A stretch of 64,000 nucleotides of DNA from Methylomonas sp. MK1 (GCF_000365425.1 NZ_AQOV01000002.1:1364001-1428000), one strand, 5' to 3'. Positions 8,505 through 18,341 are shown, counted from the stretch's first letter. Notes: generated by a model not told the origin, from the letters alone. Translations and numbers: made by a program.

Positions 8505-9878
8505 ATGTTGAAGTCACTGGACGTGTTGCTGGGTTTGTCGGTAGTGATGTTGATCGTCAGCATGGCGGTGACCTTAATCAGCCAGGGAATGCTGAATTTA
8601 ATGGCCAGCCGCGGTCGCAATCTGCGTACCGGTCTGGCCGATTTGCTGGAATTGCTGGATGCAAGGTTTTCCAGAGCGGAGGCCGAGGCCATCGCCGCGT
8701 TAACCCTCACGCAACGGGCTATCGGCGGCCGCTGTCGCTGCCGCTTGCCGGAGTGGTTGCAGTTTTTTCAGTTTGGCGAAGTGATCCATCGCGAAGAGTT
8801 CATCAAGATTTTGCTGGATTTGGCAGCTGGCTATGATGTGTCGATCAAAACGGAATTCGAACAGATCAAAGCCAGGCTGGCGAATAAAACCATCAATGTC
8901 GGCCAAGCCACCGAGGCGCTGGAATCAAAGCTGCTGGAATGTCCGCTGTTTTTTAAGCGCTTGGGTATTGAAAGCTTGCTTGCCAAGGTCAAAAAAGCCA
9001 AGGCCGAACCGAAAAAGCAGCACTACCACAAACTGGAGAAAGTCGTCGCCGAGCAAATCTATCTACTGGATAAATTGAAAGCGGTGCTGCACGACAACGG
9101 CATCGAAGATCCGGCCGCTACCTTGAAAAACACCCGAATGCTGGCGCTGGAGTTTGAAAAATCCAACCCGGAACTGGCGCATGACGTGCGTGAGGCTAAT
9201 GCCTTGTTACAAGAAGCATCCAGTGATTTTCTGGCGAAAATCTGTTTGAATTTTGATCATTTGATCGACCGTGTCTCCGTTAGATTCACCGCCACCACCC
9301 GCGTGGTTAGCGTGATCAGCGCCGCCTTGGTAGCCATCGTCTTGCAGTTGGACACGGTGAATTTGATCAACCGCTTGTCCATGGACGAGCAAATGCGGGC
9401 GGTCTTTGTGGAATTGGCGCCCAAACTGACGGAAGATCCGCAAAGTAAGGATGCGATTCAATCAGACGATGCCAAAGATCCCGACGGGCAGGGTGCCGAG
9501 GCGCCGACGGCAGACGCTAATAAAGCCAAAGAAGGCATCGATCTGGAAAAGCAAAAGTATTATCTTAATTTTTTAGCGGAACAGGGCTTGATCAGCCTGC
9601 CGGTTGACCGGAAAAACTGGTGCAAACATTGGAAAATGGTGAGCATTCCCGGTTTGATCTTGTCGATTTTTCTGCTCAGCTTGGGTGGGCCGTTTTGGTA
9701 TAACGCCTTGAGTAAGCTGGTGCAATTGCGCTCCGGCCTCGCACGTAAGGATGACGAGCAGAAAGCTATCCGTCAAACCACGCAGGCCGTGGGTGGTGGC
9801 GATCCGCAAAACCCGGATACTCCGCCAGCCTCCAATCCATTGCAGGGCGAGCGCGGCGATCTGAAGGCGCAGGGTTGA
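8505..9878 (+). CDS. membrane protein of unknown function, paired with double amidase
   Basis: A 457-residue protein not recognised as a known family. The ATG at 8505 is chosen because AGGAG lies at 8493-8497. A transmembrane helix starts almost at once (LLGLSVVMLIVSMAVTLISQ). A second hydrophobic segment lies near residue 265-285 (VVSVISAALVAIVLQL) and a third near 390-415 (IPGLILSIFLLSLGGPFWYNAL). Charged helical regions lie between, and a long acidic Asp/Glu/Ala-rich stretch follows the second helix. The C-terminus is polar with Pro/Asn. The amidase gene follows after 9 bases, so the pair is almost certainly co-transcribed and may work together at the envelope. Confidence 0.8.
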   Translation: MLKSLDVLLGLSVVMLIVSMAVTLISQGMLNLMASRGRNLRTGLADLLELLDARFSRAEAEAIAALTLTQRAIGGRCRCRLPEWLQFFQFGEVIHREEFIKILLDLAAGYDVSIKTEFEQIKARLANKTINVGQATEALESKLLECPLFFKRLGIESLLAKVKKAKAEPKKQHYHKLEKVVAEQIYLLDKLKAVLHDNGIEDPAATLKNTRMLALEFEKSNPELAHDVREANALLQEASSDFLAKICLNFDHLIDRVSVRFTATTRVVSVISAALVAIVLQLDTVNLINRLSMDEQMRAVFVELAPKLTEDPQSKDAIQSDDAKDPDGQGAEAPTADANKAKEGIDLEKQKYYLNFLAEQGLISLPVDRKNWCKHWKMVSIPGLILSIFLLSLGGPFWYNALSKLVQLRSGLARKDDEQKAIRQTTQAVGGGDPQNPDTPPASNPLQGERGDLKAQG

Positions 9879-9887
9879 GGAGGGCTT

Positions 9888-11369
9888 ATGGAAAAGCAAT
9901 GGATAGGCTGCGCGCAGGGTAATTTTCGGGTTGGTCGCCCGGCTGGCTTCAAACCGGAAGTCATTGTTCTGCATTCTGCGGATGGCAGTCTGGCAGATGT
10001 CAGTATGCGCTACAACAAGCAGGGGGCTTTACAGTCCATGCATTACGCCATCGGCTACAACGGCGAGATTCATCAATACGTCCAGGAAGCCGACACGGCA
10101 TTTCATGCCGGTTTGGTGGTCAATCCGGCCGCCGAATTTATCAAGCAGCGGCCCAACACCAATCCCAATTTTTTCTCGATTGGTGTTGCCTTAGAAGTGT
10201 CGGTGCTTGGCCCGCCTACGGCCACGCAATTGGCGGCATGCTCGAAATTGCTCCGTGAGATTGCCGACCGCTGGCATATCACCGTCGATGGGGATCATGT
10301 GTTGTCGCATAGCGCGATTCGTGCCTCGGTAAACTGCCCCGGTGCCCGTGTCGATATTGCCAAGCTGATTGCCACTGCGTTGCCCGATCCGGCAGCCGAT
10401 TTGGTGGCCGGCAAGCAAATCGGCTTGCTGAGTAAAGTAAATCTCCGCAGTCGCGCGTCTGTCAGCGCACCGGTGCTGCGCGTCTTGGATGCCGGCAGTA
10501 AAGTCGAGGTCGTCAGCTTTACGGCAGGGGATATGGTATCCGGCAACGGCTATTGGTATCAGGATAAGGATGGTTGTTTTTTCTGGGCCGGTGCCACGGA
10601 TCTACCTAATCCGCGAGTGTTGGTAACGCCGAACGAAGGCGAGGCGAGTACCGATACTATGGTGCTCGGTGACCAACCCGGCGCTGCTGTCACCGGTTTG
10701 AAGATCAATCGCTCCCGGTTCCGCTTGCCGGCCGGGCAGTTTTTTACCGAGAGGCCGAAAAAAGATCTGATTGTTTTGCACTTCACGGCGGGTTCGTCAG
10801 CCAAGTCGGCGTTCGATACCTGGGTCGGCGATACACAACATATAGCCGCCGCCTATCTGGTCGATGTCGACGGCACGATCTATGAAGTATTCGACCCGAC
10901 GCAGTGGGCTTATCATCTGGGGGTGAAGGGTTTTAATGGCCGGCTGGATCAGCGCTCGATAGCGATAGAAATTGCCAATGTCGGGCCATTGCGGCCGGCG
11001 CCGGATAACCCGGAGGTCTTGAATTGGTGGCCGCCGCGTCGGGGCCAAACCCAGTTATTCGGCACTAAATACTGTGACAAAACCCAAACCGATAAATATA
11101 TGCAAACCAGCTATCGGGGCGAGCAGTATTTCGCTACCTTTCCAGCGCAGCAGGTAGAAGCGATTCGCTTGCTGCTGAACGATTTATGCGGGCGATTTTC
11201 CATACCGAAAACCTTGCCTCCCAAAGCCAAGCAATTCGAACGTGATCTGGATTTTTTTCAGAGCTATTCAGGCATCGCCAGTCATGTGAATTTTCGTAGC
11301 GATAAATGGGATATAGGCCCAGCCTTCGATTGGGCGGCGTTGGCTATTACTAATGCGCACGGCGCCTGA
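9888..11369 (+). CDS. tandem N-acetylmuramoyl-L-alanine amidase protein with central SH3-like domain
   Basis: A 493-residue protein with two amidase_2 (T7-lysozyme/AmpD-like) domains. Domain 1 (about 15-170) has VIVLHSADGS, ALQSMHYAIGYNGEIHQYV, DTAFHAG and HSAIRASVNCPGARVD, matching zinc ligands and the C-terminal Cys/Asp region. Residues about 180-240 look like a bacterial SH3 domain (KVNLRSRASVSAPVLRVLD, YWYQDKDGCFFWAG). Domain 2 (about 275-485) has LIVLHFTAGSSA, AAYLVDVDGTIYEVF, AYHLGVKG and a terminal HVNFRSDKWDIGPAFDW. Both could cut the peptide from muramic acid in peptidoglycan. No signal peptide or membrane segment is visible, which is odd for a wall enzyme. GAGGAGG precedes the ATG, and the membrane-protein gene is 9 bases upstream. 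Confidence 0.85.
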   Translation: MEKQWIGCAQGNFRVGRPAGFKPEVIVLHSADGSLADVSMRYNKQGALQSMHYAIGYNGEIHQYVQEADTAFHAGLVVNPAAEFIKQRPNTNPNFFSIGVALEVSVLGPPTATQLAACSKLLREIADRWHITVDGDHVLSHSAIRASVNCPGARVDIAKLIATALPDPAADLVAGKQIGLLSKVNLRSRASVSAPVLRVLDAGSKVEVVSFTAGDMVSGNGYWYQDKDGCFFWAGATDLPNPRVLVTPNEGEASTDTMVLGDQPGAAVTGLKINRSRFRLPAGQFFTERPKKDLIVLHFTAGSSAKSAFDTWVGDTQHIAAAYLVDVDGTIYEVFDPTQWAYHLGVKGFNGRLDQRSIAIEIANVGPLRPAPDNPEVLNWWPPRRGQTQLFGTKYCDKTQTDKYMQTSYRGEQYFATFPAQQVEAIRLLLNDLCGRFSIPKTLPPKAKQFERDLDFFQSYSGIASHVNFRSDKWDIGPAFDWAALAITNAHGA

Positions 11370-11517
11370 TTCGCGCTGGTATAAGCCAATGCCTGGCTGG
11401 TGATCAGGTATTTGTGGCGCCTTATCACAAGGTTATTCTCACAACCGATGCGGCCGTCACAGTTCTGCCCGGCCGCCGGCATGAATGTTCGCTGCGGCTG
11501 TTAAGATGGTTTAAGTA

Positions 11518-11547
11518 AGCGGTCGGGCAATTTTGGCCCGGACCGCT
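11518..11547 (+). terminator. possible terminator hairpin after amidase operon
   Basis: AGCGGTC-GGGC and GCCC-GGACCGCT form an almost perfect stem around a 7-base A/T loop. No strong T run follows, so rho-independent action is uncertain. Confidence 0.35.
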
Positions 11548-11605
11548 ATGCTTATTTGGCACACTCTATCGCCTCACCCGCAATTCCAGGAACCCAGGAA
11601 ATATC

Positions 11606-12748
11606 ATGCCCGAAAAACCATTCTGTATTTTTGTAGTGGATGATGATGCTCTGTTGCGTTTGGTCATAACCGACCAATTGCAGGGGCATGACTATCAACT
11701 CCACGAGTTTGCCAATGGCGAGGAATGTTTGGCGGCGATGGATTTGGCCCCCAATCTGATTTTGCTGGATATCGAAATGCCGGGCCTCAGCGGTATCGAG
11801 GTTTGTCGGCAGATTCGCGCCGACGGCAATGACGATGTGCAGGTCATGTTTGTTTCCGCCCACGACGATCTGGAGATTTTGCTGACCGCGTTCGATGCCG
11901 GCGGTAACGATTTTATTCCGAAAAATGCCAAAAAAGACGTGTTGCTGCGTAAGGTCGATTTGGCTATCGAAGCCGAGCAGCAAAAACGGCAATTGCAATC
12001 GCAACTGTCTTATGCGCAAAAAACCGCATTTACCGCTATGTCCAGTTTGGGCGAAACCGGCACGGTGTTGCAGTTCTTACGCTCATCGTTTCAATGCAAT
12101 ACGTTTCAGCAATTGGGTAGTTTGTTAATCGAGACCTTGCAGCAATACGATCTAAACGGTTTGGTGAAATTGACCGATACCGCCAACGAATACGACTTTA
12201 GTCCGGAAACAATCTGTACTCCGCTCGAAGCCTCCATCCTTACCTACGTGGCCAAGCTGGGCCGAATTTATCAGGCCGGTGATCGCTTGGTGTTTAATTT
12301 TCCGCATGTAACGCTATTGGCGACCGGCTTGGATACCGATGATCCGGATGCCATCGGCCGATTGCGCGATCATCTGGCGATACTTGCCGAAGGTGCCGGT
12401 GCCCGCGTCGAAGCCATGATTAGCGAACAACAACGTCTACAGGAAGCGAATGCCCGCCTGGAAGGCGTGAAAGAACTGACCGATTTATTGATCGAGATCG
12501 AGGCCAATCAACAAAGCAATCACTCGCAGATGGTGAATTTGGCCGAACAGCACAAAATGAACATGGAAAGCGCCTTTATTCATTTGGGGTTGACCGATAG
12601 CCAGGAGTTTTTGCTGCACGGTTATGTGGACGAACTCACTTCGCAGATGGACAACCTGTTCGAGAACGACAACAGGCTGGCCTTACGTTTGAACAAAATT
12701 GTCGAAAAGCAAAAAGCCTTGCTGCTATCGGCCGAGGATAGCCGCTAA
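11606..12748 (+). CDS. response regulator with unclassified output region
   Basis: A 380-residue protein. The receiver domain (about 6-120) has the acidic pocket VVDDD (about 11-14), phospho-acceptor Asp55 in LILLDIEMPG and the conserved Lys near 105 (FIPKNAKK). No DNA-binding or enzymatic output is recognised. The middle part (about 135-270) could be a GAF-like sensory fold, and the C-terminal 100 residues are predicted coiled coil (QQRLQEANARLEGVKELTDLL and a Glu/Gln/Lys-rich end), so output is probably by protein contact. AGGAA precedes the ATG. The hybrid kinase gene starts 49 bases downstream, and the pair is probably one signalling operon. Confidence 0.87.
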   Translation: MPEKPFCIFVVDDDALLRLVITDQLQGHDYQLHEFANGEECLAAMDLAPNLILLDIEMPGLSGIEVCRQIRADGNDDVQVMFVSAHDDLEILLTAFDAGGNDFIPKNAKKDVLLRKVDLAIEAEQQKRQLQSQLSYAQKTAFTAMSSLGETGTVLQFLRSSFQCNTFQQLGSLLIETLQQYDLNGLVKLTDTANEYDFSPETICTPLEASILTYVAKLGRIYQAGDRLVFNFPHVTLLATGLDTDDPDAIGRLRDHLAILAEGAGARVEAMISEQQRLQEANARLEGVKELTDLLIEIEANQQSNHSQMVNLAEQHKMNMESAFIHLGLTDSQEFLLHGYVDELTSQMDNLFENDNRLALRLNKIVEKQKALLLSAEDSR

Positions 12749-12797
12749 GTACCCGCCTGAATCGCTACCGATCTAATATTCGCACCGAGGATTGCCT

Positions 12798-15700
12798 ATG
12801 CAAGCTTTGTTTTCGCCCGCCGTGGCGCTGATGAATCGATTGAGTTTCAGCAAGAAGTTTGTGGTGATAGGTTTTCTGTCGCTGCTGGCCGTCGTCGTGG
12901 TGTTCTACAGTCTTTATCAAAGCTTGAATCGGGTGATTCTGGATTCCGAGCGCGAGCTGCAAGGACTGTTACAAATCAAGCATATTACGCAGACCATGCA
13001 ATTTGTGCAGCAGCATAGGGGCATTACCGTAGCGGTGCTCGGCGGCATAGAGAGTTTGCGCGATAAACGTGTCATATCGGAAACCAAAGTCGCTACGGCC
13101 TTATCGGCTTTGGGGCAAGCGCTGGTGGCGGATTCGTTGACCGCTGCTGCATACGCGGATATAAAAAACGATTGGGAACAACTCCGGCAAAACGCTGCCA
13201 ATCTAAGCATTCAAGAAAGCTACCGCTTACACAGCCGTTTGGTAGAGAAGTTATTGGATTTAGAGGAACTGATTGGCGAGGAATCCTTATTGTTCACCGA
13301 CTCCAATCTGGATTCCTACCATCTGATCATGCTGGTAACCGAACAAATGCCAAAGGCTTTGGAAGGGGTTGCGCAGTTGCGCGCTTATGGCATTGGGGTA
13401 CTGACCAAAAAGCAGATTAACGATCAGGAAAAAATCGAAATTTACCTGATTAAGGACAGAATCGAATCCGGCATCAGGGTCATTGAAGAAACGACTCATG
13501 ACTTTAAACGCTATAAACCGGAACTGCACCCGATACTAGCCAACACCAGGGAAAATATTGTCAATGCAGCCAGTCTGATTACTCAGCATGTAATTGCCGA
13601 TATTGTTCAGGAAAAATTCTCCATCAATCCGGAATACTTTTATTCGACCGTTACGATAGCGCTGGATGCCGCTTATTCCGAAATTTACGACAGCTTTATT
13701 CCGGCAGCCGAACAACTGATCGAGGCCAGAATTGGTGCGGCGAAAACGACGCTAGCGCTGAGCATAGGCATCCCCGGTGTTATATTTATGCTGATAATTT
13801 ATTTTGCGATTGGCGCCCATCTTGCGGTTAGCCAATACGTAGAGAGGCTGGCGAAAACCGCAAAAGCGTTTTCCGGCGGCGATTTTCAGCAAAGAATGCC
13901 GTTAACCATGCGTGATGAAATCGGACAGGTTGCGGAGAGTTTTAACGAAATGGCCGATGGCTTTGCTGCGCTACTTACCGCGAGGCGCGAGGACGAGATC
14001 CGCATCCGTAGTATTGTCGATACTGCTTTGGATGCCTTGGTGCAGATGGATGCCGATGGTTTTATCAACGGCTGGAATCGCCAGGCCGAACAGATATTCG
14101 GTTGGCCGGCCGCCGACGTCTTGGGCCGCCTGTTGCACGACGTGATCATTCCGGAGCGCTATCGGCAAGCCCATCAGCAAGGTATGCGGTGCTATTTGGA
14201 CACGGGGCGAGGAACGGTCTTGAATCAGCGAATTGAAGTGGTGGCGCTGCACCGCGACGGGCATGAGTTTCCGATTGAATTGGCTATCACGCCCAATAAC
14301 ATGGGAAAGGCCATCGAATTCAGTGCTTTTATCAGAGACATATCCGCGCAAAAACAGGCGATACACACTTTGCAAGCCAGCGAACAGCGCCATCGGGCGC
14401 TGTTCGAATCTTCGCGGGATGCACTCATGACCCTCAGTGCCAGCCGTGGCTTCATCTCGGTTAACCCGGCGGCACTCAGTCTGTTTGCTTGCCGGGATGA
14501 ACAAGAGTTTTTAGCGCAAACTCCGGCTTCATTGTCGCCGGAATACCAGCCTGATGGCCGATCATCCAACGAGTTGGCGAGTGAAAAGCTTAAGCTGGCT
14601 ATCGCCAATGGCTCGGTTATCTTCGAATGGCTGCACAAACGGTTAAACGGCGAAACTTTTTACGCCGAAGTGCAACTCAGCAGGGTGGAGATCGACGGTG
14701 AAATTGTAGTGCAGGCCACGGTGCGCGATATTAGCGAAAACAAACGTGCCAAGGCGGCATTAGTCACCAGCGAAGCCAGAACCAGAGCGGTGCTGCGGAC
14801 GATGTCCGATGCCGTTGTGTTGATTGATAGCAAAGGCATCATGCTGCTGGTTAACGATGCCATCGGCGATTTGTTCGGCTACGAGGAAGACGAATTATTG
14901 GGGCAGAATGTGAAGATGTTGATGCCGGAGCCTTACTATTCCGAGCATGACGGCTATTTGAGCCGGCATCTGGACAACACCAAGGAACGCGTGATTATAG
15001 GCCGGCGGATCGAGGTGGAAGGCAAACGTAAAGATGGGTTGCTGGTGCCGATAGAGTTGAGCGTCAACGAATTGATGGACGACTTTGGTAGTACATACAT
15101 CGGCGTGATGCGCGACATCAGCCATCGCAAGGCGGTAGAGCAGGCGCACGAAGCCGCGCGTTTGGAGGCAGAACATCTGGTGCATATGAAAAGCGAGTTT
15201 CTGGCCAATATGAGTCATGAAATTCGTACACCGTTAAATGCGATTATCGGCTTGGCCAAAATGAGCCTGCGCGATAATTCCGGGCAAAAAATGCAGGAAA
15301 ACAGCGCTCGTATTTACGATGCCGGCATGCATTTGCTCAGTGTGGTCAACGACATTTTGGATTTCTCCAAAATTGAGGCCGGCAAGATGACCTTAGACGA
15401 GCATCCGTTTCGCCTGGATGCGTTGATTCAAGATGCCATCAGCCTGGTGGATATGCGTGCCAAGGAAAAGCAACTCGATTTAATAGTGCATCGTCCCCAA
15501 GACTTGCCGGAATGGGTGAACGGCGACCCGTTGCGACTGAGGCAGATTTTGGTGAATTTGTTGTCAAATGCCGTGAAGTTTACCGATCAAGGCTATGTCA
15601 GCCTGGAAATTTATCGGCAGAATGATATGACGGACATCAGCGTGACGGACAGCGGTATCGGCATGACCGCCGAGCAGATTGGTCGTCTATTTACCGCTTT

Positions 15701-16724
15701 CGAGCAAGCGGATAACTCTACCACCCGTAAATTTGGCGGCAGCGGTTTAGGGTTGGCGATCAGTAGAGATCTTGCCAACTTGATGGGAGGCGATATTGTC
15801 GTCAAAAGTACGCTGGGGGCGGGCAGCAAATTCACTTTGAGTGTGCCGCTGCCGGCGACGGACGCCGGTGTCGAACATTCGGCCGATTATCATCAGGACG
15901 CCGGCGGACGCTTGCGCGGTTTTAGAATATTGGCTGCGGAAGACGTGGCTTTAAATCGATTGGTGTTGGAGGATTTGCTGAGCCACGAAGGTGCGCAGGT
16001 GACTTTTGCGGAAAACGGTCAACAGGCGCTGGATCGCTTGGAAGAAGTCGGCTACTCCGGTTTCGACGCGGTGCTGATGGATATTCAGATGCCGGTGATG
16101 GACGGTTATCAAGCGGCGCGGCGTATTCTGGAAATCGCGCCGGATTTACCTATCATCGGTTTGACCGCTCACGCCATGCCCGAAGAGCGGCAGCGCTGCC
16201 TGGAAATGGGAATGCGGGATCGCGTTACCAAACCGATTGATGCCAACGCTCTGGTGGGCGCATTGCGGCAGCATTTGTCGATCATCAAAGTACCTGGTGA
16301 AGCCAGTGGAAAGGGCGAGCTCGCCGAGGTAATCGACAGTCCGGAAACGGCAAATGAGGCTATGGAGACAGTAGCGACCGAAAGCCTGATCGATTGGGAG
16401 GCCTTACAGCAGCGTTTTGACGGTCGTCAGGCCTTTATAGACAAGTTGATAGACAACGCGCTGGATGGCGCTCAGCAGGCTAACGTCGAAAAACTAAGAC
16501 TGGCCGCTCAGCAACGCGACTATGCCGCCATTAAATTTGTCGCGCATAACTTGAAAGGCTTTGCCGGCATTTTCGAGATTCAGCAAATACAGCGTTTGGC
16601 GCAGCAAGCCGAAGTGGCCGCTAAGGATCAAGCCGATGACGCGATTTTACTGGCGGAGGGTTTGGCCAACACGCTGGAAACTATTCTGGCGGAGTTACAG
16701 AGTAAACGGGCTGTCGCTAGTTAG
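12798..16724 (+). CDS. hybrid sensor histidine kinase (periplasmic sensor, HAMP, three PAS, HisKA, HATPase, REC, Hpt)
   Basis: A 1308-residue membrane kinase. TM1 is near 22-45 (FVVIGFLSLLAVVVVFYSLY) and TM2 near 317-342. The helical periplasmic part between begins with MQFVQQHRGI, like NIT-type sensors, though the ligand is unknown. HAMP and three PAS/PAC modules follow (about 400-785). HisKA has [19 protein letters not shown]. HATPase_c follows with SGIGMTAEQIGRLF and GGSGLGLAISRDLANLMGG, then a receiver with VLMDIQMPVMDG, and a C-terminal Hpt with VAHNLKGFAG. It can thus run a whole phosphorelay in one chain. ATG 12798 (GAGG at 12787-12790) is preferred over TTG 12792. It follows the response-regulator gene by 49 bases. 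Confidence 0.93.
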   Translation: MQALFSPAVALMNRLSFSKKFVVIGFLSLLAVVVVFYSLYQSLNRVILDSERELQGLLQIKHITQTMQFVQQHRGITVAVLGGIESLRDKRVISETKVATALSALGQALVADSLTAAAYADIKNDWEQLRQNAANLSIQESYRLHSRLVEKLLDLEELIGEESLLFTDSNLDSYHLIMLVTEQMPKALEGVAQLRAYGIGVLTKKQINDQEKIEIYLIKDRIESGIRVIEETTHDFKRYKPELHPILANTRENIVNAASLITQHVIADIVQEKFSINPEYFYSTVTIALDAAYSEIYDSFIPAAEQLIEARIGAAKTTLALSIGIPGVIFMLIIYFAIGAHLAVSQYVERLAKTAKAFSGGDFQQRMPLTMRDEIGQVAESFNEMADGFAALLTARREDEIRIRSIVDTALDALVQMDADGFINGWNRQAEQIFGWPAADVLGRLLHDVIIPERYRQAHQQGMRCYLDTGRGTVLNQRIEVVALHRDGHEFPIELAITPNNMGKAIEFSAFIRDISAQKQAIHTLQASEQRHRALFESSRDALMTLSASRGFISVNPAALSLFACRDEQEFLAQTPASLSPEYQPDGRSSNELASEKLKLAIANGSVIFEWLHKRLNGETFYAEVQLSRVEIDGEIVVQATVRDISENKRAKAALVTSEARTRAVLRTMSDAVVLIDSKGIMLLVNDAIGDLFGYEEDELLGQNVKMLMPEPYYSEHDGYLSRHLDNTKERVIIGRRIEVEGKRKDGLLVPIELSVNELMDDFGSTYIGVMRDISHRKAVEQAHEAARLEAEHLVHMKSEFLANMSHEIRTPLNAIIGLAKMSLRDNSGQKMQENSARIYDAGMHLLSVVNDILDFSKIEAGKMTLDEHPFRLDALIQDAISLVDMRAKEKQLDLIVHRPQDLPEWVNGDPLRLRQILVNLLSNAVKFTDQGYVSLEIYRQNDMTDISVTDSGIGMTAEQIGRLFTAFEQADNSTTRKFGGSGLGLAISRDLANLMGGDIVVKSTLGAGSKFTLSVPLPATDAGVEHSADYHQDAGGRLRGFRILAAEDVALNRLVLEDLLSHEGAQVTFAENGQQALDRLEEVGYSGFDAVLMDIQMPVMDGYQAARRILEIAPDLPIIGLTAHAMPEERQRCLEMGMRDRVTKPIDANALVGALRQHLSIIKVPGEASGKGELAEVIDSPETANEAMETVATESLIDWEALQQRFDGRQAFIDKLIDNALDGAQQANVEKLRLAAQQRDYAAIKFVAHNLKGFAGIFEIQQIQRLAQQAEVAAKDQADDAILLAEGLANTLETILAELQSKRAVAS

Positions 16725-16802
16725 GGATTATCCGTTCGTCCGCCGCCTAGGGAATGACTCAATCAGCGCTTAATTGAACTCATGTGCTCGGGACTAGTGG
16801 CG

Positions 16803-16833
16803 AAAAAAATGGCGGGTTTATGCAACCCGCCAT
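16803..16833 (-). terminator. rho-independent terminator-like hairpin (minus orientation)
   Basis: ATGGCGGGTT (16809-16818) pairs perfectly with AACCCGCCAT (16824-16833) across a 5-base loop. On the minus strand a seven-T run follows the stem, on the plus strand only CAAAACA. It therefore fits a minus-strand terminator best, yet no minus-strand gene is adjacent. It may act weakly for the kinase gene or be a relic. Confidence 0.5.
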
Positions 16834-16938
16834 CAAAACATCCCTGTCGCTAGGAGGAGGTCTGCCTCTCACTAACAAAAGCCGACGAAATCACCTGGTT
16901 GATTTGTCATGTTAATGAACGGAACCTCTAAAATAAAA

Positions 16939-16962
16939 CGATATAATGTGATTTTTATATCG
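16939..16962. promoter_or_regulatory. candidate operator upstream of cysB-like gene
   Basis: CGATATA and TATATCG form a 7-bp inverted repeat with a 10-base A/T-rich spacer, about 90 bases before the start codon. Autoregulation by the LysR-type product is plausible but unproven. Confidence 0.3.
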
Positions 16963-17053
16963 AAATAATAGATTCTCATCGCAACGTCGAATTACAGTAT
17001 AGGTTAGTAATAAAATTTTGCTTTGAATCCCGGAATTTTTTAGGAGCAAGCCT

Positions 17054-17980
17054 ATGAATCTTAATCAATTGGAATTGCTGCGAGTTTTGCAGGAAACCGA
17101 TTGCAATTTGAGCAAAGCCGCAGAAAAAATGCACGTCGTGCAGTCGGCGGTCAGTCGGCAACTCCAGTTGTTTGAAATAGAAGTGGGCTCGCCGCTGTTC
17201 GTCAGACAGGGAAAAAAGCTGACTGGCTTGACGCCCTTGGGCGAAAAGATCATGGAAGAAGTGGATTTAATCAATCAGGCTAAAAAAAATATCCAACTGA
17301 TTGCCGACGACTTTCTGGAAAATAGTAACGGTACGTTGAGGATAGCGACTACTCATACGCAGGCCAAATATTTACTGCCGGAACCGATAGGCCGGTTTAG
17401 GCGCAAATATCCGGGCATTAAAATCTATATGGTGCAATCGTCGCCGGATAATCTGATTAATTTGTTGCATCGGCATCAAGCCGACATCGCCATCTGCACC
17501 GAAAAACTGGATGAAGACGATAAATTAGTGGTTAAGCCCTGTTATCAATGGCATCACGTCGCCGTGGTGCCACTCGGTCATCCGCTGGCGGAAGGCGAGA
17601 TAAGCCTACAGCGCTTATCGGCTCAACCGATTCTGACCTATACCCCAGGTTTTACCGGCCGAACAACCATAGAAAAATCCTTTTATAGCGCTCATTTGCC
17701 ATTGGATATTACCTTGGCGGCCGCCGATTCCGACGTGATTAAAACCTATGTGCGCCTGGGAATGGGAGTGGGAATTATCGCCGGCACAGCATACGAAGCA
17801 GGCAAGGATGCCGATTTGGTTGCCATAGATCTGTCCGGCTTAATACCCAGTTCCACGACTAAGATTGCTTATCTGAAACAACTTTATGTGCCCAACTACT
17901 GTCGTTATTTTATCGATGAATTGTTGGCGGAAGCCGCGCGGAAAAGTCGGGAAAGGGGCGAGGGATTTGACGATTGTTAA
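17054..17980 (+). CDS. cysB: CysB-like LysR-family transcriptional regulator
   Basis: A 308-residue LysR-type protein. The N-terminal winged HTH is NLSKAAEKMHVVQSAVSRQL (about 18-37). The effector domain begins with the CysB hallmark TTHTQAKYLLP near residue 99 and includes DIAICTEKL and RLGMGVGIIAGTAY. CysB proteins sense O- or N-acetylserine and sulfate status and activate sulfur-assimilation genes. No cys operon is adjacent. AGGAG lies at 17042-17046. The last 18 residues (AEAARKSRERGEGFDDC) are polar and beyond the normal fold. The DNA coding for this tail recurs at 24038-24082. Confidence 0.88.
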   Translation: MNLNQLELLRVLQETDCNLSKAAEKMHVVQSAVSRQLQLFEIEVGSPLFVRQGKKLTGLTPLGEKIMEEVDLINQAKKNIQLIADDFLENSNGTLRIATTHTQAKYLLPEPIGRFRRKYPGIKIYMVQSSPDNLINLLHRHQADIAICTEKLDEDDKLVVKPCYQWHHVAVVPLGHPLAEGEISLQRLSAQPILTYTPGFTGRTTIEKSFYSAHLPLDITLAAADSDVIKTYVRLGMGVGIIAGTAYEAGKDADLVAIDLSGLIPSSTTKIAYLKQLYVPNYCRYFIDELLAEAARKSRERGEGFDDC

Positions 17981-18341
17981 TCTGTCGGACAATGGATTCG
18001 GGTAGTAAGTATCTGCCGGGTGGGTTTTGCTATTACCCGGTCCTTGCATACCGTTCGCCTTAATGCCCTTGAGGGTACTGGGTCTATCGAAGGGCGCAGC
18101 ATCCAGGGCTTAGACGAGTTCAGCCCGAACGGAATACCAGTGATAAAAGGGCCGGGTTAGCAATGTGTGTGAAATCGGGTACTTGACCAGTTTTATTTAA
18201 CATAGATTAATAAAAAACTATCGGATTTGGAGTCTTGCCAATTTTCTAGCTGTTTGATTGAGCAAAATATTTCTGGTTCGGCTTTAAATTTGCTGACAAC
18301 TTTTGGTTTACGCCCTGATACCGAAACCATTAAGCCGGCAA
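17981..18341. other. intergenic region with degenerate dispersed repeat
   Basis: The first part (about 18045-18145) resembles the dispersed repeats built on TCGAAGGGC and TCAGCCCGAACGG that occur in many proteobacterial genomes. The rest is A/T-rich and should hold the fecI promoter. No convincing Fur box was found by eye. Confidence 0.4.

Larger units (their letters stand above)
16725..17053. other. intergenic region upstream of the cysB-like gene
   Basis: The 329 bases hold a strong hairpin (16809-16833), an A/T-rich promoter-like tract and the inverted repeat CGATATA/TATATCG (16939-16962). No gene or RNA was recognised. Confidence 0.4.

Noticed and set aside
16920..17000. Fur box before the cysB-like gene
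   Set aside because: A/T-rich sequence resembles GATAAT blocks only loosely when aligned to the 19-bp consensus.
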